A stretch of 60,018 nucleotides of DNA from Syntrophomonas zehnderi OL-4 (lineage in GTDB: Bacteria; Bacillota; Syntrophomonadia; Syntrophomonadales; Syntrophomonadaceae). Numbering within the stretch: position 1 is the first letter of the stretch; each line of letters starts with the position of its first letter. A program made the translations under genes and the position numbers. The notes under the pieces are model-generated. The model ran no database searches, was not told the DNA's origin, and saw only the letters and a program-made list of their open reading frames with translations. Location of the stretch: positions 1 to 60,018 of the forward strand of contig NZ_CGIH01000039.1 in assembly GCF_000983115.1 (NCBI RefSeq). The letters are read 5' to 3'. Positions 35,100 to 42,672 of the stretch are shown piece after piece.

Positions 35100-36158
35100 C
35101 TATTTTTTACATGTTATTTGATATCGAACTTTAAGGTCATTAAATCGGTTGTAAGGAACATAGTTCTCTTTCTGAAGGCGTCCTAAAACAATTCCAGGAG
35201 CAATTTCAATTTTACTTGCAAACTCAATAATGCAATCCCTAGTAAAGCAATTTGCTTTTATAAAAGCTTTGTATTGCTCTGGAGGTATAAGGATATCTCT
35301 TGCAAAAGCATCCGCCTCTTCTTCTTGTTTTTCACAGGTTCCACTTAGTTCACTAATATGGCCCCGAATAACGTGACACATTTCGTGAAACAAACTAAAC
35401 CAAAATTTATCTGCATATTTACCCCGAACGGTTAGCCCCATAACAATGTGGTTGCCATCATAAAATGATGCTCCATGCAGAAAAGATCCGCCAATGTGGG
35501 GTAAGAACACCAAAGCAATACCGCACTCAGCAAATAAATCCGTAAGTTTGCTACAAAACTCTTCAGGATTCTTTACTGTCATTTCACGAATTCGAGGTAT
35601 TTCCTGTTCAAGCTTGCTAATGTTAATCGGAGCAGTCTTATACTTTCTTGCTTCTATTCTTGCTTTCTGTGCCCAAGCTGCAAGGCTGTAGTCACTTGTT
35701 TCATTTGTGCCTGTTTTTCGGTAAGCAATACCGGGAATTCTCAATCTATCAAGTAAATCAAGCTTTGCAACTTCAAAAAAGCGTCTTAAATTAAGTGCCT
35801 TTTCTTCGGCTTTTCGTGTGGCCTCAACCCAACCCAAAGCAGCCATCTTTGAATAGGGGAATGCAGACGCAAGCTCAGCATCTCGTTCCAATTCATTCTC
35901 CGCAATTATTCGTGCCAATTTTTCACGATAAATGGCCTCAAGATTATTCCAAAAGCTTGCTGGCACACCGAGAACAGACTCAAGTCTCAAAGCGACATCC
36001 TGAGTAAGTTCAACCTGTCCGTTTATCAAACGACTAATATGTTTTTCTGATAATCCCATCCTGAGTGCGAACTCCTTTTGTTTCATACCACGATTCTCAA
36101 GCTGCTCTCGTATTGTCGCACCCGGTGGAATAGCAACTGCGTTTTTGCTATACATCAT
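35100..36158 (-). CDS. higA: HigA-type antitoxin fused to ImmA/IrrE peptidase domain
   Basis: 352 residues. N-terminal XRE helix-turn-helix of the HigA antidote family (PPGATIREQLENRGMKQKEFALRMGLSEKHISRLINGQVELTQDVALRLESVLGVPASFW). C-terminal half is an ImmA/IrrE zinc-protease domain with HEMCHVIRGH and the downstream EEEADAFARDILIPP. Expected to neutralise HigB and repress the promoter upstream; the protease part could make the antitoxin respond to a signal. Located 33 bases after higB. ATG 36158 follows AAGGAGG. Confidence 0.85.
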   Translation of the reverse strand: MMYSKNAVAIPPGATIREQLENRGMKQKEFALRMGLSEKHISRLINGQVELTQDVALRLESVLGVPASFWNNLEAIYREKLARIIAENELERDAELASAFPYSKMAALGWVEATRKAEEKALNLRRFFEVAKLDLLDRLRIPGIAYRKTGTNETSDYSLAAWAQKARIEARKYKTAPINISKLEQEIPRIREMTVKNPEEFCSKLTDLFAECGIALVFLPHIGGSFLHGASFYDGNHIVMGLTVRGKYADKFWFSLFHEMCHVIRGHISELSGTCEKQEEEADAFARDILIPPEQYKAFIKANCFTRDCIIEFASKIEIAPGIVLGRLQKENYVPYNRFNDLKVRYQITCKK

Positions 36159-36191
36159 ATAAAATCCTCCTTACCACATAACTACAACAAA

Positions 36192-36491
36192 TTAGTGGTA
36201 GTCTTCAATATTAACAATTCTTACTACCTGGATATCCGTTTTGTTTTGTTCAAATATTAAGCGATATGGGTGTACTAAATCCATGGCATATTCACCTTTT
36301 CTATCGCCTTCAAGAGGATGACATCTGCCGATTGAGTATTGAATAAGCATCTCAACCGATACTGCGGATTTCAACTCATCAACTCGTTGATGTATAAGCC
36401 TGGCCATTCTCTCTCCATATTTTCGTTTCGCTATTGTATAATTTGTGCATATACGCTCTAAACTATTAGACTTGTAAATTATCTGAAGCAA
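36192..36491 (-). CDS. higB: HigB-type toxin (RelE/ParE fold)
   Basis: 99 residues, MLQIIYKSNSLERICTNYTIAKRKYGERMARLIHQRVDELKSAVS ... GRCHPLEGDRKGEYAMDLVHPYRLIFEQ. The LxGDRKGxYAxDLxxPYRLIF pattern is that of HigB/RelE toxins, ribosome-dependent mRNA endonucleases. Start is TTG (36489-36491) after GAGGTG. Toxin-first gene order is usual for higBA. Confidence 0.87.
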   Translation of the reverse strand: MLQIIYKSNSLERICTNYTIAKRKYGERMARLIHQRVDELKSAVSVEMLIQYSIGRCHPLEGDRKGEYAMDLVHPYRLIFEQNKTDIQVVRIVNIEDYH

Positions 36492-36502
36492 AATGTCACC
36501 TC

Positions 36503-36575
36503 TTTACCTCCCAGGTAAATTTATCATAGCACTTTTGAATAACGTTGTCAATATACAATTTACCTCTTAGGTTAA
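36503..36575 (-). promoter_or_regulatory. higBA promoter with two operators
   Basis: Minus-strand promoter TTGACA (36546-36551), exactly 17 bases, TATGAT (36523-36528). Operators TTTACCTCCCAGGTAAA (36503-36519, perfect palindrome) near +1, and TTTACCTCTTAGGTTAA (36559-36575) upstream of the -35, 56 bases apart. Autoregulation by HigA (with HigB) inferred. Confidence 0.85.
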
Positions 36576-36577
36576 TT

Positions 36578-38227
36578 TTATATTGACAATAAACCCCGCA
36601 AATCATAGATAGAGCCGCCATTGCTATTGCCTCCACGAATTGCTCTATCCAATGCCATAATGAGCGCCACCGCGCCGTCTATCTTCTCGGTGGATTTCTC
36701 CTTGTCCGGCTTTATGTTTCCGGCCGGATCGGTTTTAACAAAGATATTGTCCATCATCCATCTGAGCACCGGATGTCCGCCGTGGGCGATGCGCTCCTCC
36801 AAAGTCAGCTTCATCAGTTCCTTGGTGGGGGGAGACATATCTTTAAAGCCCTGGCCGAATGGAACAACCGTAAAACCAAGCCCTTCAAGATTCTGTGTCA
36901 TCTGAACAGCTCCCCACCGGTCAAAGGCAATTTCCTTGATGTTATATTTCATTCCGAGTTCCTCAATAAAGGTTTCGATAAAGCCATAATGCACGACGTT
37001 ACCCTCAGTGGTATATAAAAAGCCTTGCCTCTCCCAGACATCATAAGGCACATGATCTCTCCGCACACGCTGATCAATATTCTCCTCCGGTATCCAGAAA
37101 AAAGGTAGAATCTGATATTTATCAGATTCATCAAGCGGTGGAAACACCAGCACAAAGGCGGTAATATCGGTAGTAGATGACAGGTCAAGTCCTCCGTAAC
37201 AGGTTCTGCCGCGCAATTTTTCTGCATCAACAGGAAACGCACACTTATCCCATTTATCCATTGGCATCCAGCGCACCGATTGTTTCACCCACTGATTTAA
37301 GCGGAGCTGACGGAATAAATTTTCCTCTGCAGGATTTTGCTTGGCATTTTCACAAGCCACCCTCAATTTTTCGATGTCGACTGTAATGCCCAGTGACGGG
37401 TTAACCTTTCTCCATACCTTTTCACTTGTCCAGTCATCGGTATCGGATGCGCTGTAGATAACAGGGTAGAAAGTCGGATCTATCTTACGCCCTTGAAGAA
37501 TATCCTCAGCCTTTTGATGTACTTCCCAGCAGATGGAATTGCGGTCTGTGCCAGCAGTTGTGATCAGGAAAAACAGCGGTTGTTTTCTTGCATCGCCAGA
37601 TCCGTGAAGCATTACATCATAAAGATCCCTGTTTGGCTGAGCATGAAGTTCGTCAAATACCACACCATGGACGTTTAGGCCATGTTTTGTATATGCCTCC
37701 GCTGAAAGCACCTGATAAAAACTGCCTAACGGTTTATAAACCAGCCGCTTCTGTGACAGCATTGGTTTAATTCGAGATTTTAATGCCGGACACTGTTCCA
37801 CCATATCTACTGCAACATCGAAAACAATGGATGCCTGCTGACGATCAGACGCACATCCATAAACCTCGCCACCATGCTCGAAATCACCACAGGTAAGATA
37901 TAAAGCAATTGCCGCTGCAAGTTCGCTCTTACCCTGCTTTTTTGGGATTTCTATATAGGCAGTGTTAAACTGCCGGTATCCGTTAGGTTTCAAGATTCCG
38001 AATATGTCCCGGACAATTTGTTCCTGCCAGTCAATGAGTTCAAAAGGCATTCCATACCATTCGCCCTTGGTATGCTTCAAGCAGTTTATAAAAGTAACAG
38101 CGGCATCAGCCGCTTCCTTGTCATATCGAGAACCTTCCGCCATAAACTTGGTTGGTTTATATCGTTTTAACTTCCGCAGCTTTGCCGCCTCCTTTCCTAA
38201 AATTGAGCAAGAAAAAAGGAACCTCAT
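36578..38227 (-). CDS. terL: Terminase large subunit
   Basis: Packaging ATPase/nuclease of HK97-type phages, up to 549 residues. RYKPTKFMAEGSRYDKEAADAAVTFINCLKHTKGEW is the conserved N-terminus; ATPase motifs YIEIPKKQGKSELAA (about residue 95) and GVVFDELHA (about 190); nuclease acidic residues in YGGLDLSSTTDITAFVLVF and IAFDRWGAVQM. Start is uncertain: ATG 38227 lies inside the terminator stem at 38217-38240, so it is a poor choice; AGGAGG sits 8 bases before an in-frame CTG (38177-38179) and the next ATG is 38143. The gene is separated from terS by about 6 kb, which is unusual. Confidence 0.92.
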   Translation of the reverse strand: MRFLFSCSILGKEAAKLRKLKRYKPTKFMAEGSRYDKEAADAAVTFINCLKHTKGEWYGMPFELIDWQEQIVRDIFGILKPNGYRQFNTAYIEIPKKQGKSELAAAIALYLTCGDFEHGGEVYGCASDRQQASIVFDVAVDMVEQCPALKSRIKPMLSQKRLVYKPLGSFYQVLSAEAYTKHGLNVHGVVFDELHAQPNRDLYDVMLHGSGDARKQPLFFLITTAGTDRNSICWEVHQKAEDILQGRKIDPTFYPVIYSASDTDDWTSEKVWRKVNPSLGITVDIEKLRVACENAKQNPAEENLFRQLRLNQWVKQSVRWMPMDKWDKCAFPVDAEKLRGRTCYGGLDLSSTTDITAFVLVFPPLDESDKYQILPFFWIPEENIDQRVRRDHVPYDVWERQGFLYTTEGNVVHYGFIETFIEELGMKYNIKEIAFDRWGAVQMTQNLEGLGFTVVPFGQGFKDMSPPTKELMKLTLEERIAHGGHPVLRWMMDNIFVKTDPAGNIKPDKEKSTEKIDGAVALIMALDRAIRGGNSNGGSIYDLRGLLSI

Positions 38228-38240
38228 GGATGAAGTTCCT
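38211..38240 (-). terminator. Terminator closing the amidoligase cassette
   Basis: Minus strand: AGGAACTTCAT / ATGAGGTTCCT, 11-base arms with one mismatch, directly followed by TTTTTT. Lies 42 bases after the DUF5049 gene stop and before terL. Confidence 0.85.
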
Positions 38241-38281
38241 CTCCTTAGTGGATTTCTATGAAACTTGTTACGTTATAAACG

Positions 38282-38476
38282 TTATCGTTTGCCTGTCAGG
38301 ATAAACTCGGCATATTCTTTCTTGTGTTCATTAAGAAATACTACTAATTCATAAAACCCCATTTTATATGCCTCTTCCTGTACTCTTGGCAAGTCAAACA
38401 TATTACAGGCACCGCTGTCCCGCATGGCCATAATCTGCCGATAAATCTTATCAGTTATCAGATTCTCGTTACCCAT
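38282..38476 (-). CDS. DUF5049-like small protein
   Basis: 64 residues: ITDKIYRQIMAMRDSGACNMFDLPRVQEEAYKMGFYELVVFLNEHKKEYAEFIL. I recognise the pattern of DUF5049, small phage and Firmicute proteins next to amidoligase/cyclotransferase genes. Helical, acidic, no enzyme motif. Three bases after the cyclotransferase stop, last gene in the cassette. Function unknown. Confidence 0.7.
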   Translation of the reverse strand: MGNENLITDKIYRQIMAMRDSGACNMFDLPRVQEEAYKMGFYELVVFLNEHKKEYAEFILTGKR

Positions 38477-38479
38477 GTC

Positions 38480-38947
38480 CTACACCTCTGACTTCTCTGC
38501 CGCTGAAATTGAATCTCTTACCGCTTTATTGAGAAATGAAATATCAAAACCCGCATCTATATAGCCCTGCCGAATCACCTCGTAATAGTAACGACCCGGT
38601 GCTCCCAAAGGTCTACCTTCATTCATGATATACACCATTGCGGGTACCCACTGCCCTTTGAAACGTACCTTAACCGTTTCTTTCCGGTATAGATGCGGAT
38701 AACCTTCATATCTGTCCAGCGCCTTCTCATCATTAGGCATGATTCTCCAAAGCAGTACTGGTACTCTTTCACCTTTTTGTTTTTCTATTGTCGCTACTGC
38801 GCCGCCATTCCCTCCTCTGAATAACAGCCGGTATCCTGTGAGTTTTGCACTCCCCAGCACTTTTGCCGTTGGGCAGCGGTATGCCATCTGCCTTAAGTTC
38901 AGATTGCTTCCGTATGCTAAATATATGGTTCCTTTTTCTTTGCTCAT
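38480..38947 (-). CDS. Gamma-glutamylcyclotransferase-like (AIG2/GGCT) enzyme
   Basis: 155 residues starting MSKEKGTIYLAYGSNLN after AAGGAGG. YLAYGSNLNLRQMAYRCP is the substrate-binding YGSN loop; the catalytic glutamate is in DRYEGYPHLYRKETV. Members cyclise gamma-glutamyl groups into 5-oxoproline and so release amide-linked partners. In phage genomes this family travels with amidoligases, as here, where it could reverse or trim an amide link made by the neighbour. Substrate unknown. Confidence 0.88.
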   Translation of the reverse strand: MSKEKGTIYLAYGSNLNLRQMAYRCPTAKVLGSAKLTGYRLLFRGGNGGAVATIEKQKGERVPVLLWRIMPNDEKALDRYEGYPHLYRKETVKVRFKGQWVPAMVYIMNEGRPLGAPGRYYYEVIRQGYIDAGFDISFLNKAVRDSISAAEKSEV

Positions 38948-39008
38948 CGTATCATCCTCCTTGTATTTACCAAGGCAGAGGCGGAGATCCACCCCTGCGC
39001 TTGTCTAT

Positions 39009-39908
39009 CTATGCTGCCCGAAACCGCCATGCTGCGTTACCATCAAGGTGTTTGCAAAGATGCTCCCGGCAGTTTTTGAACTCATCACCAATAAGTCCTA
39101 TGCGGTTGAGATATGTCCGCATGGCAAACTTCTCATTTTCAACCTGTGGTTTCTTGCTGGAAGCGCATTTTTGCGTTAACGCCTGATGGTTTAACGCAAG
39201 GGCAAGCACTATGTAGCTTCTAATTTTTCCCGCATGAAGTTCGCTGTTAAAGCCTCGAAGCTCAATTGTCCCATTGCCATTAAAAAAGCTGTGCAGGTTC
39301 AAAAAGTGGTATCTGCTATTATGGTAATGGGTGCTTCGGCTTTCGCTGTAACCTTCGTACCAGATGCTCTCAATCGCCGCCATGGTTTTGGGCTTACGCC
39401 GATTCATCTTCTCAACCAGTGCCGCATCCATCTTTTTACAAAACCGCATCCTGTCCGGCTCAATCTGCAATGCTTTATAGAAAAGGTCATTCTTGCTGGC
39501 GATAATGTTGATAAAATTACGGATGCTTCGCGGTGTGTGGTCTGCACCGTCTATATGGATATGAATTCCACAGCTTGTGTTTGCAAAACCTCCAGCCTTG
39601 CGAAGCCTCCTTATCAATTCCTGCAGGGTTTCAATGTCTTCGCGGTATGTCAGTATCGGGCTTACCAACTCGACGCTATATTCCCGGCCAGTCGCCACAA
39701 TCCTGCCGTTTTCCTTTTTCTGAGTCCGGATGCTCCCGTCGCTCATGAATTTCCATATCCGTCCATCCGGTGCAATAACCTTTTGGGTATCGTAATAATC
39801 TCCGCTGGATTCAACCCTCCCTCCAAGAAAAGCTGCTGCAGTTTTTGCCGCTTGTTTTCTTGTCATCCCCGTCAATTCTACCTCGATTCCAAATCTCGTT
39901 GTAAGCAT
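39009..39908 (-). CDS. Amidoligase (glutamine synthetase-like fold)
   Basis: 299 residues starting MLTTRFGIEVELTGMTRKQAA after AGGAG (ATG 39908; an open frame continues to 39986). Hallmarks of the amidoligase_2 family: FGIEVEL first strand (metal-binding glutamates), REYSVELVSPIL, CGIHIHIDGADHT (histidines), and the last active-site strand GNGTIELRGFNSELHAGKIRSYI with catalytic glutamate and arginine. Joins a carboxylate to an amine using ATP. The C-terminal ~40 residues (EKFAMRTYLNRIGLIGDEFKNCREHL) recur in the protein at 40596-41297. Family known in phages and Firmicutes; the target molecule is not. Confidence 0.88.
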   Translation of the reverse strand: MLTTRFGIEVELTGMTRKQAAKTAAAFLGGRVESSGDYYDTQKVIAPDGRIWKFMSDGSIRTQKKENGRIVATGREYSVELVSPILTYREDIETLQELIRRLRKAGGFANTSCGIHIHIDGADHTPRSIRNFINIIASKNDLFYKALQIEPDRMRFCKKMDAALVEKMNRRKPKTMAAIESIWYEGYSESRSTHYHNSRYHFLNLHSFFNGNGTIELRGFNSELHAGKIRSYIVLALALNHQALTQKCASSKKPQVENEKFAMRTYLNRIGLIGDEFKNCREHLCKHLDGNAAWRFRAA

Positions 39909-40049
39909 TGCGCTTTCTCCTCGCTTTCTCTGTGTTTTTTGCCCTTTGGCAGTGTACATTAGGCCATTGAAAACACAGGATAGCAAGGCAATTCTGCGTG
40001 AGTTTCCACTGGATTTTGAACAATTTTACACATCTTGAATTGTGTACAT

Positions 40050-40280
40050 TTACAGCTTTCTGATCACATCTATACCATAGGCTACACCCAAAGAAGAACC
40101 GCAGTCCCAGTTGATATGAACAGTTCCGATATCATCCACGAAAGATACTGTTCCTTGGTCTCCCGGTTTCAGCTTAGAATACGGATCATCCATGCAGATA
40201 AGCTCGACGCGTGTTCCCGGCGGATACTGCTCTTTAAGGCGGAGGACAGTTTCTTTTGAAGGATAATCTCTTACACTCAT
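40050..40280 (-). CDS. DUF4314 protein
   Basis: 76 residues: YPSKETVLRLKEQYPPGTRVELICMDDPYSKLKPGDQGTVSFVDDIGTVHINWDCGSSLGVAYGIDVIR. SH3-like small beta barrel of the DUF4314 family, common in phages near amidoligase genes. Overlaps the previous gene as ATGA. Role unknown; could bind a partner in the cassette. Confidence 0.8.
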   Translation of the reverse strand: MSVRDYPSKETVLRLKEQYPPGTRVELICMDDPYSKLKPGDQGTVSFVDDIGTVHINWDCGSSLGVAYGIDVIRKL

Positions 40281-40612
40281 TGCTCGTCCTCCTTTCCAGG
40301 ATAATATGCGGCGTACTTTGGATAATCCCTACCGTCCGGCATTACCAGCACTCCGTCAGACTGTCCCCGCCGCTTAACCAGCAAGCAAAGCCACACTCCA
40401 TCCTCGTCAATGCGGCAAAGCCCTTTGTTTTCCTCAATAAATGTGCGGTCAACGTATAGGTCGGCAATGAAGTTGTCATAGTCAATCTTTGAAAGTTCGA
40501 CAGTTTTCACAACTGCAAATCGTTTCCTCATCTCATACCGATGCGGCACCTTTAGATCCTCAATCCTAAACGGATGCTTGACAAAGAAGGCGGTGCTATG
40601 AAAATCGTTCAT
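40277..40612 (-). CDS. Cassette protein, unknown function
   Basis: 111 residues starting MNDFHSTAFFVKHPFRIEDLKV. The start ATG 40612 overlaps the preceding gene by 17 bases; the longer frame to 40702 is within that gene. Contains FAVVKTVELSKIDYDNFIADLYVDRTFIEENKGLCRIDEDGVWLCLLVKRRGQSDGVLVMPDGRDYPKYAAYYPG. I recall similar small proteins (DUF6329-like) in Firmicute mobile DNA but cannot be sure. No catalytic motif seen. Confidence 0.65.
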   Translation of the reverse strand: MNDFHSTAFFVKHPFRIEDLKVPHRYEMRKRFAVVKTVELSKIDYDNFIADLYVDRTFIEENKGLCRIDEDGVWLCLLVKRRGQSDGVLVMPDGRDYPKYAAYYPGKEDEQ

Positions 40613-41297
40613 TTTCGTCCACCGCCTTTGCTCTGCCTTTCCGGTACGCCCCGTTGCCGGACAGCCTTGAAAGCAGCACCTTGCGTTCGGTTTTGAAATC
40701 ATCTCCTATAAATCCTAACCGAAGCAGGAAACAGCGAAAAGCGTATTTTTCATTATCTGCCGGTTTTTCGGTGCGCAGCACACGCTTCTGAGCTTTTGCC
40801 TGTTCTGCCATCTGCTTTACAAGCGTGATATACGTCTGCACCTCGTCGGCATTTAGGTTCGCGTTCCAGAAAGGGAAGGCAATCTCGTCATTTTCAGCTA
40901 ATACTTCAAGTTCCCGGTCAAGCGACAGTGCTTTCTTAATTAACGTCTCTTTGCTGGCCAGCATATTTCTAAGGTTTTCAAGGCTTGTCTCGCCAAAGCC
41001 CTCCAAAGAAAGAGTAATTGTCATGGTTCCCTCTGCAGATAAACCCGCCATATTCAGCGCGTCAATAACGGGACGGATGCTTTTGATTTCATCAAGACGG
41101 ATTTCCGGCGAGTGAACCACACTGTCCCTGTCAACCGTCCAGCTACCAGCAGTGCTCCCGTCGTTTACCTCATACGCAAAACCCGGCGCTCCGGTATAGC
41201 GCACCTGGCCTTCAAGGGCTTCAGCAATGACTAAAGCAATGGCTTTCCTATCCTGACCGACAACCTTCTGTGAAAAACGAAAGCTGTTATTGCTCAT
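40596..41297 (-). CDS. Amidoligase-like protein lacking active-site motifs
   Basis: 233 residues from ATG 41297 (GGGAGG upstream). It aligns along its length with the amidoligase at 39009: QDRKAIALVIAEALEGQVRY with MTRKQAAKTAAAFLGGRVES; SWTVDRDSVVHSPEIRLDE with IWKFMSDGSI...SVELVSP; ASKETLIKKAL with ASKNDLFYKAL; and strongly at the end, EKYAFRCFLLRLGFIGDDFK with EKFAMRTYLNRIGLIGDEFK. But the catalytic FGIEVEL is FRFSQKV and CGIHIHID is GTMTITLSL, and the ELRGFNSE strand is missing. Probably a non-catalytic paralogue that acts as partner or regulator. First gene of the cassette. Confidence 0.7.
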   Translation of the reverse strand: MSNNSFRFSQKVVGQDRKAIALVIAEALEGQVRYTGAPGFAYEVNDGSTAGSWTVDRDSVVHSPEIRLDEIKSIRPVIDALNMAGLSAEGTMTITLSLEGFGETSLENLRNMLASKETLIKKALSLDRELEVLAENDEIAFPFWNANLNADEVQTYITLVKQMAEQAKAQKRVLRTEKPADNEKYAFRCFLLRLGFIGDDFKTERKVLLSRLSGNGAYRKGRAKAVDENERFS

Positions 41298-41343
41298 GCC
41301 GTTCACCTCCCCTCAAATAAGCTAAACCATTTCTGATTCCCAT

Positions 41344-41373
41344 AAAAAATCCCACCTTTCCTTTTTGGTGGGG
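41344..41373 (-). terminator. Terminator after the second methyltransferase
   Basis: Minus strand CCCACC / GGTGGG around a 10-base loop, then ATTTTTT. Separates the methyltransferase genes from the amidoligase cassette. Confidence 0.8.
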
Positions 41374-41413
41374 TACATTAACGCTCTGTTTTGAGGGGAA
41401 AGCAAGGACATTT

Positions 41414-42667
41414 TTAAGTAATCTGTGTTTCCGCGTAAGGAATTTTTTCGCCACCTGACAGCAGGAATACTGAATCTGTTCCAAATTGTGAAACATAGCG
41501 CTTTACAATCACATCGCAGTATTTCGGGTCGAGCTCCATCATAAAACAAACCCGCCCGGTCTGCTGCGCTGCAATCATTGTCGTACCGGATCCGCCGAAC
41601 AGGTCAAGGGCCAAATCTCCGGTATGGGAACTGTTGAGCATGGCCTTTGCCACAAGTGAAACCGGCTTCATGGTCGGGTGCTCTTCCGAAACTTTGGGGC
41701 GGGGTATCTCCCAAACATCCGACTGTTTGCGGTCTTTAAGCGGGCAAAGGCGCGTCCCCTCAAGCCAGCCGTACCAGATCGGCTCGTACTGGGTATGATA
41801 GTCCTTTCTGGATAGCACCAGGCTGTCCTTTTTCCATATAATTGTGCTTGACCAGTGATACCCTGCCTCCCGCATGACGTTCATCAAACTGCCCCATTCC
41901 TGGGCACTCATTACCACATAGGTCATGCATCCGGCTTCAGAAATCTCCCGCATACAGTTAAAAGCACGCAATAAAAAAGCGCCGAATTCCTCGGTGCTCA
42001 TCTTGTCATTTAAAATTTGCCTCGGTTTCCAGCTCGGATGCCTGGTATCCGAACCGTAATCCACGTTCCAGGGCGGATCGGTGAAAACAAACCTCGCTTT
42101 TTTGCCAGCCATCAGCTTTTGCACATCCGAAAGCAAGGTACTGTCACCGCACATCAGACGGTGGCTGCCAAGTACCCATATATCGCCCCTTTTGGTAACC
42201 GGAGTTTTAATCTCTGCTGCTGCCTTTTCAGCATCGAAATTATCCTCTTTGACATTGGCAGCAGTTTTATCGCGGAACAACTCGTCGATTTCTGCAGCAT
42301 CAAACCCGGTAAGAGAAACGTCAAAGCCATCTTCATTTAAGTCCATAAGCAGATCGGTCAAAAGCGGAATATCAAACTCGCCGCTGATTTTATTCAGAGC
42401 AACATTGAGCGCCTTTTCCCGCTGCTCATCCAAATCAACCACAACGCAGTCGATCTCCTTATATCCCAAGGCTGTCAGTACCTTATACCGCTGGTGCCCA
42501 CCGACAATATTCCCGGTTCGTTTGTTCCATATGACCGGCTCTACATATCCAAACTCTTCAATAGACCGGCGTAGTTTTTCATATTCAGGATCACCCGGCT
42601 TTAAGTCCTTCCGCGGGTTATATTTCGAAGGTTTTAATTTTTCTGCTGGTATTTTCAGTATATCCAT
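41414..42667 (-). CDS. ParB-domain DNA adenine methyltransferase
   Basis: 417 residues. Residues 1-120: ParB/Srx-like nuclease-fold domain (NPRKDLKPGDPEYEKLRRSIEEFGYVEPVIWNKRTGNIVGGHQRYKVL). C-terminal methyltransferase of the beta class: target motif TDPPWNVDYG (DPPW, adenine-N6 type) precedes SAM motif DLFGGSGTTMIAAQQT. Protects phage DNA or alters host marking. The N-terminal domain is about 70% alike to that of its neighbour at 42673, five bases upstream, but the catalytic part differs. Confidence 0.9.
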   Translation of the reverse strand: MDILKIPAEKLKPSKYNPRKDLKPGDPEYEKLRRSIEEFGYVEPVIWNKRTGNIVGGHQRYKVLTALGYKEIDCVVVDLDEQREKALNVALNKISGEFDIPLLTDLLMDLNEDGFDVSLTGFDAAEIDELFRDKTAANVKEDNFDAEKAAAEIKTPVTKRGDIWVLGSHRLMCGDSTLLSDVQKLMAGKKARFVFTDPPWNVDYGSDTRHPSWKPRQILNDKMSTEEFGAFLLRAFNCMREISEAGCMTYVVMSAQEWGSLMNVMREAGYHWSSTIIWKKDSLVLSRKDYHTQYEPIWYGWLEGTRLCPLKDRKQSDVWEIPRPKVSEEHPTMKPVSLVAKAMLNSSHTGDLALDLFGGSGTTMIAAQQTGRVCFMMELDPKYCDVIVKRYVSQFGTDSVFLLSGGEKIPYAETQIT

Positions 42668-42672
42668 AAATC

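Noticed and set aside
39234-39962. Plus-strand open frame of 242 codons opposite the amidoligase gene
   Set aside because: Antisense to a gene with strong motif support; no motif of its own.
41287-41496. Small minus-strand frame between the methyltransferase and amidoligase-like genes
   Set aside because: It runs through the terminator and has no conserved features; treated as a chance frame.
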